Below are positions 15,590-23,836 of a stretch of 64,000 nt of DNA, one piece after another; the stretch's first letter is position 1; every line of letters begins with the position of its first letter. Position numbers and translations under genes: made by a program. Location of the stretch: the NCBI GenBank assembly GCA_041690495.1, contig JAWLHE010000002.1, positions 186,001-250,000 on the forward strand. The letters are read 5' to 3'. Source of the DNA: DATAAP01 sp041690495. Its GTDB lineage: Bacteria > Pseudomonadota > Alphaproteobacteria > CACIAM-22H2. Below the pieces are notes generated by a model that was not told the DNA's origin, searched no databases, and was given only the letters and a program-made list of their open reading frames with translations.

Positions 15590-15820
15590 GGGCGGGGAAG
15601 GGGATGCCGGCTTGCGCATTGCGGGCACGTTCTCTTGCGGAGAGAGTGCCCCTCACCCTCCCGCGCGCTGTCGCGCGCGCGCCCCTCCCTCTCCCCAAGG
15701 GAGAGGGGATTGGGCGGAGCGCCAATGAAACCCTTTCACGTCGGGAGAGGGTGCGCGCGAAGCGCGCGGGTAAGGGGCGGCCTCTCTGCAAAAGCAAGTC
15801 TTGGGAAAGGAACACCTGAG
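15590..15820. repeat. Repeat-rich spacer splitting the CoA-transferase genes
   Basis: This 231-base interval holds two self-complementary stretches: CCCTCTCCCC-AA-GGGAGAGGGG around 15687-15708, and a longer imperfect pairing of cctcaccctcccgcgcgc (about 15650) with gcgcgcgggtaaggggc (about 15762). It matches in style the CTCACCCTACCCTCTC repeats at 59.1-59.3 kb. The last 30 bases contain the GGGAAAGG ribosome-binding region for subunit B. Confidence 0.6.
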
Positions 15821-16558
15821 ATGGACCGCGCCCGCGCCGAACTGCTGATTGCCTGCGTCAACCGGCTGCTCGAGGGCTGCCGGACGATTGCGGTCGGCAA
15901 CTCGTCGCCGATCCCGGGCTCGGCGGCGCTGCTGCGGCGCGCGAAGGATCCGGACACGCGCATGCTCATGCTCGGCAGCCGGAAGCACAATGCCTTCACC
16001 GACGGTGGGCGCGAGCTGTTCGACTGCGCGGCGCAGGGGCGCATCGACGCGTTCTTCCTTGGCGGCGGGCAGATCGATGGGCATGGGAACATCAACCTTG
16101 TCGGGCTCGGGCCGTATCCCAGGATCACGCATCGCTTTCCCGGCTCGTTCGGGTCGGCCTTCCTTTACTATGTCGTGCCGCGCGTGATCCTGTTCCGCGA
16201 GGAACATACGCCGCGCGTCATGGTGCCGCAGGTGGATTTCGTCAGCGCGCCGGGGACGAGCGCTCCGGAGGTCCACCGCCCGGGTGGGCCGCACGCGCTG
16301 GTCACCGGCCGTTGCGTGTTCGCGTTCGACAAGGCGAAACGCCGCTTCCGGCTGGAGAGCGTGCATCCTGGCGAGAGCGTGGACAGCGTGCGCGCCAACA
16401 CCGGCTTCGAGTTCGACGTGGCGGCCAATGTCGGCGAGACGCAGCCGCTCGCCCCGGACGATCTCGCCCTGCTGCGCGGCCGCATCGCCGGCGAAATCGC
16501 CGAAACCTATCCGCGCTTCGCCCGCGCCCTGTTCGGCGGGCAAGCCGCCGCCGAATAG
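15821..16558 (+). CDS. CoA-transferase subunit B (IpdB-like)
   Basis: A 245-residue beta subunit partnering the subunit A encoded just upstream. Family stretches are AVGNSSPIPGSAALL, MLGSRKHNAFTDGGRELFD, and FFLGGGQIDGHGNINLVGLG. The SENG motif with the catalytic Glu of classical glutaconate or 3-oxoacid CoA-transferases is absent; NSSP stands near where it would be, which points to the IpdAB-like hydrolase branch (inference). The start was set by the ribosome-binding site GGGAAAGG and by the family N-terminus, since upstream codons lie in the repeat. Confidence 0.87.
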   Translation: MDRARAELLIACVNRLLEGCRTIAVGNSSPIPGSAALLRRAKDPDTRMLMLGSRKHNAFTDGGRELFDCAAQGRIDAFFLGGGQIDGHGNINLVGLGPYPRITHRFPGSFGSAFLYYVVPRVILFREEHTPRVMVPQVDFVSAPGTSAPEVHRPGGPHALVTGRCVFAFDKAKRRFRLESVHPGESVDSVRANTGFEFDVAANVGETQPLAPDDLALLRGRIAGEIAETYPRFARALFGGQAAAE

Positions 16559-16714
16559 CCGTTGGCCGGCGGCATCGCAGGAATCGGCGCAAACGGTGCT
16601 GCTGCGCCCGGCGGCTTTCCGCTGTCCCGATGTTCTCACCCCATCGTCACGCCGCCGAGGCGACAATCCTGAGTAGAAAGGGGGCTTTAAGACTTGACCG
16701 CTAGATCATTGACG

Positions 16715-17242
16715 ATGACGTTTGTGGCATCGACCCGGAATTTCCGCCATCTTCTCGCGGTCGCGGCACTGGCGGCGCTCGCTGCCTGCGCCGAGCGGCC
16801 GCTGCCGGCCCCCTCGATGCCCATGCCGGAACCGACGGCGCTGCCCGCGCCGCCGACGAGTCCGGTCCCGGAGCAGCCCTATTTCACCCAAGCGGGCGTG
16901 GCCTCATGGTATGGCGGCTTCCACCACGGCCGCCGCACCGCCAGCGGCGAGCGCTTCGACATGCGTGCGATGACCGCGGCGCACCGCACCCTGCCGTTCG
17001 GCACTATGGTTCGCGTGACGAATACAGCCAACGGCCGCACCGCGACCGTGCGTATCAACGACCGCGGGCCCTACAGGCGCGGCCGTGTCATCGACCTTTC
17101 AGCGGCGGTTGCCGCCCGGCTCGGCATGAAACAGGAAGGTCTGGCGCAAGTGCGCGTCGAGGCCTTCGCCGCCGACCAGACGCCGGAAGTCCTCGCCGCG
17201 ACAGAACGAGCCCCGGCCCTACCGGCCGATCCGACGAAGTAG
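16715..17242 (+). CDS. rlpA: RlpA-type septal ring lytic transglycosylase lipoprotein
   Basis: A 175-residue outer-membrane lipoprotein. The signal sequence ends in a lipobox (LAALAAC), a Pro-rich linker follows (about 30-58), then a double-psi beta-barrel (about 62-145) with the family blocks GVASWYGGFHHGRRTASGE, FGTMVRVTN and RINDRGPYRRGRVIDLS. RlpA cleaves peptide-free (denuded) glycan at the septum. The SPOR domain found at the C-terminus of longer RlpA proteins is missing, which is common in short forms. ATG at 16715 preferred to a TTG 21 bases upstream. Confidence 0.92.
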   Translation: MTFVASTRNFRHLLAVAALAALAACAERPLPAPSMPMPEPTALPAPPTSPVPEQPYFTQAGVASWYGGFHHGRRTASGERFDMRAMTAAHRTLPFGTMVRVTNTANGRTATVRINDRGPYRRGRVIDLSAAVAARLGMKQEGLAQVRVEAFAADQTPEVLAATERAPALPADPTK

Positions 17243-17301
17243 CGGCGCCGCCGCGCCCCCATCCTTCTTCCGTCAAGGCCGGCTCTAAACTAGTCTGCGC
17301 C

Positions 17302-17323
17302 ATGCGCGGGCACGTCCGCGCAT
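17302..17323. repeat. Short hairpin repeat (ATGCGCGG/CCGCGCAT)
   Basis: An 8-bp perfect inverted repeat around a 6-base loop, preceded by tgcgcc. A near-identical but longer version (15-bp stem) lies at 34122-34157, so this is a dispersed hairpin family. It sits in the leader of the class III CoA-transferase gene. Confidence 0.5.
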
Positions 17324-17355
17324 CGAACGTGACGGAACCAATCAGGCCTGAACCA

Positions 17356-18573
17356 ATGACCACAGCAAACGGCCACGGCTCGCTCGCGGGCATCCGCGTC
17401 ATCGATCTCACGCGCGTGCTCGGCGGCCCCTACTGCACCCAGGTTCTCGGCGACCACGGCGCCGACGTGATCAAGATCGAGCCGCCGCAGGGCGACGAGG
17501 TGCGCGACTGGGGCCCGCCGTTCCGCGACGGCACCGCGTCTTATTTCGTCGGCGTCAACCGCAACAAGCGGACCATGGCGCTGGACCTCGCGAAGCAGGA
17601 GGCGCGCGAGGTGCTGCTGCGCCTGCTCGAGACCGCCGACGTGCTGATCCACAACTTCAAGCCGGGCGCGCTCGAGAAGTGGGGCCTCGGCTACGACGCG
17701 GTGCTGGCGGAACGCTTTCCGCGGCTGATCTACTGCCACATCACCGGCTTCGGGGCCGACGGCCCGCTCGGCGGATTGCCAGGCTACGACGCGGCAGTGC
17801 AGGCGGTCTCCGGCCTGATGAGCATCAACGGCACGCAGGAGTCCGGCCCGATCCGGATGGGTACGCCGATCGTCGATCTCGGCACCGGGCTCAACGCGGC
17901 AATCGGCATCCTGATGGCGCTGCACGAACGCCACCGCACCGGCAAGGGGCAGGCGATCGACGTCAGCCTCTACGACTGCGCCGTGTCGCTGCTGCATCCG
18001 CAGGCGGCGAACTACCTCATGTCGGGCAAGCCGCCGCAGCGCATCGGCAACGCACACCCGAATATCTCGCCCTATGACAGCTACCGGACCGGCACCAAGC
18101 CGATCTTCCTCGCGGTCGGCAACGACCGTCAGTTCGAACGGCTATGCGCCGAGCTGGGCGCGCCCGAGCTGGCGAAGGACAAGCAGTTTCTCAAGAATGC
18201 GGACCGCATCGTCAATCGCGACGCGCTCAAGGACGAGCTCGAGCGGCTGCTGGCGAACCACGACAGCGCGCTTCTCGCAGACCGGCTGCTGCGGATCGGC
18301 GTGCCGTGCGGCGCAGTGCTCGACATCCCCGACGTTCTGGCGGCGCCGCACACCGCGCATCGCGGCATGGTGGCGGAGGACGGCGCCTACCGCGGCACCG
18401 GGATCCCGATCAAGATGAGCCGGACCAGGGGCCGCGTGCGGATGACGCCGCGCAAGTTCAACCAGGACGGTGCCGACGTGCTGCGCGAGGCGGGCTATAC
18501 GGCCGCGGAGATCGAGGCGCTGGCGAAGTCCGGCGCCTTCGTCACCGAGCGCCGCAAGGGCGGGGCGGAATAG
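17356..18573 (+). CDS. Class III CoA-transferase (CaiB/BaiF)
   Basis: A 405-residue cytoplasmic CoA-transferase. The N-terminal block (GIRVIDLTRVLGGPYCTQVLGDHGADVIKIE) and the NRNKRTMALDL segment are diagnostic; the catalytic Asp is expected in the GYDAAVQA-VSGLM region. It moves CoA between carboxylic acids. The start at 17356 (MTTANGHGS) follows the stop-rich spacer and gives the family length (about 400). Its stop overlaps the GTG of the small DUF4169 gene, which in turn overlaps an M24 gene: three coupled genes. Confidence 0.93.
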   Translation: MTTANGHGSLAGIRVIDLTRVLGGPYCTQVLGDHGADVIKIEPPQGDEVRDWGPPFRDGTASYFVGVNRNKRTMALDLAKQEAREVLLRLLETADVLIHNFKPGALEKWGLGYDAVLAERFPRLIYCHITGFGADGPLGGLPGYDAAVQAVSGLMSINGTQESGPIRMGTPIVDLGTGLNAAIGILMALHERHRTGKGQAIDVSLYDCAVSLLHPQAANYLMSGKPPQRIGNAHPNISPYDSYRTGTKPIFLAVGNDRQFERLCAELGAPELAKDKQFLKNADRIVNRDALKDELERLLANHDSALLADRLLRIGVPCGAVLDIPDVLAAPHTAHRGMVAEDGAYRGTGIPIKMSRTRGRVRMTPRKFNQDGADVLREAGYTAAEIEALAKSGAFVTERRKGGAE

Positions 18574-18749
18574 TGGCCGAAGTCGTCAATCTCCGCCGCG
18601 CGCGCAAGGCACGCAAGCGTGCCGGGCTGGAGAAAGAGGCGGAGGCGAACCGCCACAGGTACGGCCGGACTAAAGCGGAGCGCAAGGAAACGGAAGCCGA
18701 GAGTGCGCGCGCATCGCGCGAGCACGAAGGCAGAAAGCTCGATCCGTAA
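18573..18749 (+). CDS. DUF4169 small charged protein
   Basis: A 58-residue, highly charged protein (GTG start) with the sequence pattern I recognise as DUF4169: EVVNLRRARKARKRA, then NRHRYGRTKAERKETEAE. It is entirely helical and basic/acidic alternating. Its GTG overlaps the stop of the CoA-transferase and its stop TAA overlaps the ATG of the M24 gene, so its frame is locked in place by both neighbours, which supports it being real. Function unknown. Confidence 0.85.
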   Translation: MAEVVNLRRARKARKRAGLEKEAEANRHRYGRTKAERKETEAESARASREHEGRKLDP

Positions 18750-19900
18750 TGGCCCTTCATTTCACGCCGGAGGAGCTGAAGTCGCGCCGCGACCGGGCAT
18801 GTGCTGACATGCAGCAGGACGGGCTCGATGGCATGCTCGTCTTCCGGCAGGAGAGCATGTTCTACCTGACCGGCTACGACACGTTCGGCTACGTGTTCTT
18901 CCAGTGCCTGTTCCTCGGCGCGGACGGGCGCATGACCTTGCTGACCCGCGCTCCCGACCGGCTGCAGGCGAAGCTGACGTCGGTGATCGAAGACGTGCGG
19001 ATCTGGGTCGATGCGCCGGACGCGGCACCGGCGGTCGCGCTGCGCGACATCCTCGCGGCGCGTGGCTGCAAGGGGAAACGGCTCGGCGTCGAGTGGGAGG
19101 CGTACGGCCTGACCGCGCGCAACGGGCAAAGGCTCGCGGCGGCGCTCGACGGGTTCTGCACATTGGTGGATGCCTCGGACCTCGTCAGCCGCCTGCGCGT
19201 GGTCAAGAGTCCGGCGGAGCTTGCCTATGTGCGCCGCGCCGCGGAGCTGGCGGACGCCGCACTCGACGAGGCGTGGCGGCTGGCGAAGCCGGGCGCGTTC
19301 GAGGGCGACATCATCGCGGCGATGCAGGGCGCGGTGTTCCGCGGCGGCGGCGACGATCCGGCGAACGAGTACATCATCGGCTCGGGCCCGAACGCGCTGC
19401 TGTGCCGCTATGCGACCGGCCGCCGGCATCTTGACGCGGAGGACATGCTGACGCTCGAATTCGCCGGCGTGTACCGCCACTATCACGCCTGCCTCATGCG
19501 TACGCTCGGCATCGGCCGGGTCGACCCGCGGCTCAAGGACATGCATAAGGCCTGCGTCGATGCGCTGCATGCGGCGGAGGCGGCGCTGAAGCCGGGGCGG
19601 CCGATCGGCGAAGTGTTCGACGCCCATGCGCGGGCGCTCGACGCGGCCGGCCACCGCGCGCACCGGCTCAATGCCTGCGGCTACAGCCTCGGCACGACCT
19701 TTGCGCCGAACTGGATGGACTGGCCGATGTTCTATCACGGCAATCCGTATGTCGCGGAGCCGGGCAACGTGTTCTTCATCCACATCATCGTCTTCGACGA
19801 CGCGAACGGGCTGGCGATGACGCTGGGCCGCACCTCCGAGGTCACGGCAAACGGCGCAAGGCCGCTGTCTTCGGCCCGGCTCGACTTTGTCGTGAGCTAG
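18749..19900 (+). CDS. Creatinase/ectoine-hydrolase-like M24 protein
   Basis: A 383-residue two-domain protein: creatinase N-terminal domain (about 1-140) and pita-bread M24 domain (about 150-380). The metal-ligand positions of Xaa-Pro peptidases are not conserved: the usual IDFGA and SDITRT become LEFAG and ACLMRT, and the HGIG histidine region reads YSLG. This matches the metal-independent creatinase group and ectoine hydrolase (DoeA)-like enzymes, which have a YHxxxxRT segment, as here (YHACLMRT). It therefore probably hydrolyses a small C-N bond, not a peptide (inference). It is coupled to DUF4169 and the CoA-transferase. Confidence 0.85.
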   Translation: MALHFTPEELKSRRDRACADMQQDGLDGMLVFRQESMFYLTGYDTFGYVFFQCLFLGADGRMTLLTRAPDRLQAKLTSVIEDVRIWVDAPDAAPAVALRDILAARGCKGKRLGVEWEAYGLTARNGQRLAAALDGFCTLVDASDLVSRLRVVKSPAELAYVRRAAELADAALDEAWRLAKPGAFEGDIIAAMQGAVFRGGGDDPANEYIIGSGPNALLCRYATGRRHLDAEDMLTLEFAGVYRHYHACLMRTLGIGRVDPRLKDMHKACVDALHAAEAALKPGRPIGEVFDAHARALDAAGHRAHRLNACGYSLGTTFAPNWMDWPMFYHGNPYVAEPGNVFFIHIIVFDDANGLAMTLGRTSEVTANGARPLSSARLDFVVS

Positions 19901-19911
19901 CGGACCGTCGA

Positions 19912-20121
19912 TCACTCCCGCCACGCGGGCTTGCCCGCCTCGCGCGAGATCTCGATCTTCGTCAGGCCGATGTCCCGGCGTTCGCGCTCGTCCATAGCGG
20001 CGAGCCGGCGCCGCTCCGCCGAACGCCGCTGCCACGTCAGGAGCGCGGCAAGCGTTCGGCGGAGGGCGCCGGCGACCACTGGTCCGGGGTCAGCAGAAGC
20101 CGGCCGCAATCTTTTGCACAT
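19912..20121 (-). CDS. DUF1127 small protein
   Basis: A 69-residue Arg-rich protein whose C-terminal half is a DUF1127 domain: RRRLAAMDERERRDIGLTKIEI. Some members of this alphaproteobacterial family help RNA turnover or act in phosphate and carbon regulation. The ATG at 20121 overlaps the 3' end of the neighbouring diiron-protein gene by 32 bases; a GTG at 20079 would avoid the overlap and would keep the whole domain, so the exact start is uncertain. Confidence 0.8.
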   Translation of the reverse strand: MCKRLRPASADPGPVVAGALRRTLAALLTWQRRSAERRRLAAMDERERRDIGLTKIEISREAGKPAWRE

Positions 20122-21001
20122 GCGCGGAAGCTCCGGGCATGACTGCGTCGACGGTCCTGAGGAAGTTGGGGTGCGTCATGCCGGAGCCGAGGAATGTCCA
20201 GCGCTGGGCCTGAAGTTGTACCCTTTCGAATGTGGCCTTGTCGTCGCCGCGGAGTACGCATCCGGTCGCCTTGATGAAGGCGTCGAGATCGAAGGCGACC
20301 TGCTGCCCGAGTCCGCCATCGATCATCGCGCCGATCTTGCCATAGCCCTCGAGCGCGTTGGCGATGACCTCGGCCGAGCAGTTGGCCGCGATCGCCTCGA
20401 CCATCAGCGTGTCGAGCTTGGCGTGCTGCGCCTCTTCCATCCAATGATGCTTCAGCAGGCTCTTGAACTGCGGGTCGAGCGCCTCGTCGTCCTTGACGCT
20501 GTCGAGATAGTGGCGCTGCGTCATCCACTCGATATGCAGGATGGCGAGGGCGACGGCGAGCGGGTGATGGGCGAGCACCGCCTTGGCGATTTCGGCCGGC
20601 GGTCCGATCACCTGGCAGGGCGTGCCGAAGCCGCGCTCGAATTCCTTGCGGAAGCGCTTGAAGAGCTCGATGTGCTTGGCTTCCTCGCCGGCGAACTGGA
20701 GCAGTGCGCGGGTGCGGCTGTCGTCGTGGTCGAGCATCGCCCGGGCATGGTCGAGGATGAACGGCAGGATGAACTCCTCGACCAGGCCGAAGATGTAGAG
20801 ATAGCCGTTGCCGCGAATGTGATTGAGCACGAGCTGCTCGTCGCGGTCGAGGATATCGAGTACGCGGACCCGGGCCAGCGACTCGGGCATGAACGGCTTG
20901 CTGAAATCGAGCGGCTTGTCGGCACCGATGATGTCGTCGACCTGCCAGTTGACGCGCTGCGAGGCCGCGAGGGCATTCGCGTAGGTGTATCCGTGCTGCA
21001 T
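20090..21001 (-). CDS. Ferritin-like diiron protein
   Basis: A 303-residue all-helical protein with two EExxH diiron motifs, EEAKH (about 107-111) and EEAQH (about 189-193), plus acidic helices including VEEFILP. The spacing fits a ferritin-like four-helix diiron oxygenase (AurF-like or ribonucleotide-reductase-like) rather than a storage ferritin. The ATG follows AGGAGGACAACC. Substrate is unknown. The gene stands apart from its neighbours except for the DUF1127 gene overlapping its 3' end. Confidence 0.8.
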   Translation of the reverse strand: MQHGYTYANALAASQRVNWQVDDIIGADKPLDFSKPFMPESLARVRVLDILDRDEQLVLNHIRGNGYLYIFGLVEEFILPFILDHARAMLDHDDSRTRALLQFAGEEAKHIELFKRFRKEFERGFGTPCQVIGPPAEIAKAVLAHHPLAVALAILHIEWMTQRHYLDSVKDDEALDPQFKSLLKHHWMEEAQHAKLDTLMVEAIAANCSAEVIANALEGYGKIGAMIDGGLGQQVAFDLDAFIKATGCVLRGDDKATFERVQLQAQRWTFLGSGMTHPNFLRTVDAVMPGASAHVQKIAAGFC

Positions 21002-21195
21002 GGTTGTCCTCCTGTTCCGTAACTCGCTCGCGCCAAGGGCGGCGAGGCGGCGGACATTAGGGCCGGCGCGTCCGGCAGGCTTGGACGCGGCATGCAGAAT
21101 TCATGTAGAAGCTATGGTCATTCGGGGAGATCGTGGCGCCGGGGGACGGGCCGGCCGTACGGGGCATCGGAGACGACGCTGGAAAGGCTGCGTCT

Positions 21196-22392
21196 ATGTC
21201 TTTGATACGGTTTGCAGATTGTGAGATCGACGTCGGCGCTTACGAAATCCGGCGCGCGGGACGAGTCTGCGCGGTCGAGCCGCAGGTGTTCGAGCTTCTG
21301 TCCTATCTGGTCCGCAATCCCGGCCGGCTCGTCACCAAGGACGAGCTGATCGAGAAGGTCTGGGCCGGACGCATCGTCTCCGACGCGGCCCTGGCGAGCC
21401 GGATCAAGTCCGCGCGCAAGGCGATCGGCGACGACGGCGCACAGCAGCGCCTGATCAAGACCGTGCATGGGCGCGGCGTGCGGTTCGTCGGTGCGGTTGA
21501 AGCCTGCGGCCAGGACGCTCCGCCGCCGAATGTCGGCGAGGTTTCGCCGCTGCACCAGGACATCCGGTTCTGTACCGCGAGCGATGGGGTGCGGATCGCC
21601 TACGCCTCCGTCGGGGAAGGACCGCCGCTGATGCGTCCGGCCAACTGGATGACGCATCTCGAATACGACTGGCAGAGCCCGGTGTGGCGGCATTGGGTGC
21701 GCGAGTTTGCACGCGCCCATCGTCTCATCCGCTACGACGAGCGCGGCAACGGATTGTCAGACTGGAATGTCCATGATCTGTCGTTCGACGCGATGGTGCG
21801 GGACTTCGAGGCCGTCGTTGCGGCGGCCGGTCTCGAACGCTTCCCGATCCTCGCTATCTCAGGTGGATGTGCGGTGGCGGCGGCTTATGCCGTGCGCCAT
21901 CCGGGCCGGGTCACGCGGCTCGTCCTGTATGGCGGCTATGCACGCGGCTGGGCAATGCGACCCGACCGTCCGGACGAGACCGCCATCCGCATCGCGCTAT
22001 GCAAGCTTATCGAGCATGGATGGGGGCAGGACAACCCGGCCTTCCGGCAGGTGTTCACCAGCATGTTCATTCCGGGCGCAACGCCGGAGCAGATGACGTG
22101 GCTGAATGATCTGCAGCGGGTCACCACGTCGCCTGAGAAAGCGGTTCAGTTGTACCATTCGCGTGGGCGGGTCGATGTCAGGCCCTTGCTGCCGCAGTTG
22201 GATGTGCCGACGCTCGTTCTGCATAGCCGAAGCGACAATGTGGTGAACTTCGAGGAAGGGCGATTGCTCGCGACGATGATCCCCGGCGCGCGCTTTGTCC
22301 CGCTAGAGAGCGAGAATCACATCCTCCTGGAAGGAGAGCCTGCCTGGGAGCGCTTCCTGGAGGAAGTGCGGGCTTTCTTGCGCGAAGGCTAG
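21196..22392 (+). CDS. Fusion of winged-helix DNA-binding domain and alpha/beta hydrolase
   Basis: A 398-residue protein joining an OmpR/CadC-type winged helix (about 1-100; YLVRNPGRLVTKDELIEKVW and RLIKTVHGRGVRFVG are diagnostic) to a complete alpha/beta hydrolase (about 125-398). The hydrolase triad looks intact: Ser in AISGGC, Asp in HSRSDNVV, His in SENHILLEG. The oxyanion side is RYDERGNGLSDW. No membrane segment separates the domains, so it is soluble. The hydrolase may sense or process a ligand for a one-component regulator (inference). Ribosome-binding site GGAAAGG supports the ATG at 21196; a GTG further up (21133) is possible. Confidence 0.88.
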   Translation: MSLIRFADCEIDVGAYEIRRAGRVCAVEPQVFELLSYLVRNPGRLVTKDELIEKVWAGRIVSDAALASRIKSARKAIGDDGAQQRLIKTVHGRGVRFVGAVEACGQDAPPPNVGEVSPLHQDIRFCTASDGVRIAYASVGEGPPLMRPANWMTHLEYDWQSPVWRHWVREFARAHRLIRYDERGNGLSDWNVHDLSFDAMVRDFEAVVAAAGLERFPILAISGGCAVAAAYAVRHPGRVTRLVLYGGYARGWAMRPDRPDETAIRIALCKLIEHGWGQDNPAFRQVFTSMFIPGATPEQMTWLNDLQRVTTSPEKAVQLYHSRGRVDVRPLLPQLDVPTLVLHSRSDNVVNFEEGRLLATMIPGARFVPLESENHILLEGEPAWERFLEEVRAFLREG

Positions 22393-22409
22393 ACCGGCGG
22401 CGGCTTCGG

Positions 22410-22571
22410 CTACAGCATCGCCCAGCCGGTCATGAGCGACAGGACGATCATCAGGACCACAAATGCCGCCAGTCCGCCGAAGAAGACCCAACGTCGCGCC
22501 GGGGTATTTAGCGCGATGTAGCCCTGCCGCGCTTTCTCGGCCGGGTATTTCTGCGGATCGGGCATCGGCAT
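22410..22571 (-). CDS. Small single-pass membrane protein (53 aa)
   Basis: The frame begins MPMPDPQKYPAEKARQGY, then has one clear membrane helix (WVFFGGLAAFVVLMIVLSLM) and ends GWAML. An AGGAAG ribosome-binding site lies upstream of the ATG. The arrangement (soluble N-terminus, ALNTPARR before the helix, short tail) is seen in many small alphaproteobacterial membrane proteins. No function is known to me. Confidence 0.6.
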   Translation of the reverse strand: MPMPDPQKYPAEKARQGYIALNTPARRWVFFGGLAAFVVLMIVLSLMTGWAML

Positions 22572-22795
22572 CCTGCATCTGCTTCCTGCTGCCAACGCAT
22601 TGCAGTTGCTCGTGTTCCCGGGGGCGCCCTTTACGACGTCGTGAAGCGGTTGGTGCGATCGCGGCAGCGGGGGCAGCGTGGCCCGATATTCCGGCGGCTG
22701 CGCCGCCGCCAGGCACGATCCCGCCCATATTGGGCACTGGCAGCGAAAGGCGAAGGTGAATAAAGTTGGGGCAACCCAACAAGGAGGAGGCAGAG

Positions 22796-23431
22796 ATGGC
22801 GCTGCAACTTGGCGATACGGCACCGAATTTCAAGGCCGACACGACGGAAGGTCCGATCGACTTTTATGAATACATGGGCGACGGATGGGCGGTCCTGTTC
22901 TCGCATCCCAAGGACTTCACGCCGGTCTGCACGACCGAGCTCGGCGAGGTCGCGCGCCTCAAGAAGGAGTTCGACCGGCGCGGCGTGAAGGTGCTCGGGC
23001 TGAGCGTCGATCCGCTCAAGGACCACACGGCCTGGGCCGGCGACATCAAGGAGACGCAGGGCCACGCGCTCAACTTTCCGCTGATCGCCGATCCGGACCG
23101 GACGGTCTCGAATCTCTACGGGATGATCCATCCGAATGCGAACGACACCCTGACCGTGCGATCGGTCTTCGTCATAGGGCCGGACAAGAAGGTGAAGCTG
23201 ATGATCACCTATCCGGCGAGCACCGGGCGCAATTTCGAGGAGATCCTGCGCGTCATCGATTCGCTTCAGCTCACTGCAAAGCATTCGGTGGCGACGCCGG
23301 TCAACTGGAGGAGCGGCGAGGACTGCATCATCGTCCCGTCGGTCAGCGACGAGGACGCGAAGAAGAAGTTCCCGGGCGGCTGGAAGGCCCTGAAGCCGTA
23401 TCTGCGCATGGTCCCGCAACCACGCGGGTAA
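22796..23431 (+). CDS. 1-Cys peroxiredoxin (Prx6 type)
   Basis: A 211-residue thiol peroxidase that reduces hydrogen peroxide and organic or lipid hydroperoxides. The peroxidatic Cys is in FTPVCTTELGE (about residue 45), and the C-terminal dimerisation region with PVNWRSGEDCIIVPS marks the Prx6/1-Cys branch. A very strong AAGGAGGAGG ribosome-binding site precedes the ATG at 22796. A stable hairpin 29 bases after the stop (23460-23486) may end transcription. Confidence 0.95.
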   Translation: MALQLGDTAPNFKADTTEGPIDFYEYMGDGWAVLFSHPKDFTPVCTTELGEVARLKKEFDRRGVKVLGLSVDPLKDHTAWAGDIKETQGHALNFPLIADPDRTVSNLYGMIHPNANDTLTVRSVFVIGPDKKVKLMITYPASTGRNFEEILRVIDSLQLTAKHSVATPVNWRSGEDCIIVPSVSDEDAKKKFPGGWKALKPYLRMVPQPRG

Positions 23432-23459
23432 TCGCGCTCCGCGAGCGGATGGGTTGCGG

Positions 23460-23486
23460 CAGGGGCCGATCCAGGATCGGCCCCTG
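23460..23486. terminator. Strong hairpin after the peroxiredoxin gene
   Basis: A perfect 11-bp inverted repeat (CAGGGGCCGAT / ATCGGCCCCTG) around ccagg. There is no T-run after it on either strand, so it is a poor textbook terminator but may still stop transcription or protect the transcript end. Confidence 0.45.
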
Positions 23487-23576
23487 CGCGACCCGGCCGA
23501 ACCTCACTCGATTCAATCCGGCTGGATCCTGCCCTGGCCTGCACGGCCGGATCGTCAGCCGACAGAGGCCAGTACG

Positions 23577-23822
23577 ATGCTTCAGCTCCGTCCCAACTGC
23601 GAGTGCTGCGACAGGGATCTGCCGCCGGATTCGGCGGAGGCCTTGATCTGCTCGTTCGAATGCACGTTCTGTCGGAGCTGCGCCGAGCAGGTACTGGGCG
23701 GACGCTGCCCGAATTGCGGCGGCGAGCTGGTGCGCCGCCCGATCAGGCCGAAGGAAAAGCTCGCGAAATTTCCCGCCTCGACGGAACGCAAGGTCAAGAA
23801 GCAGGGCTGCCAGGCCGCGTAG
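23577..23822 (+). CDS. DUF1272 zinc-binding small protein
   Basis: An 81-residue protein with the DUF1272 pattern: LRPNCECCDRDLPPDS, then C..ECTFCRSCAEQVLGGRCPNCGGELVRRP. Four or more CxxC pairs suggest a zinc ribbon. The tail is basic. Function is unknown. The start at 23577 gives the family N-terminus; upstream codons are not conserved in character. Confidence 0.88.
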   Translation: MLQLRPNCECCDRDLPPDSAEALICSFECTFCRSCAEQVLGGRCPNCGGELVRRPIRPKEKLAKFPASTERKVKKQGCQAA

Positions 23823-23836
23823 CGCGACAGCGGCGC

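Noticed and set aside
16906..17355. Upstream extension of the class III CoA-transferase frame through rlpA
   Set aside because: The extension overlaps rlpA in another frame and lacks family character; CaiB-type proteins begin close to the GIRVIDLTR block.
22631..23419. Minus-strand frame opposite the peroxiredoxin
   Set aside because: Antisense shadow; the peroxiredoxin has a strong ribosome-binding site and all motifs.
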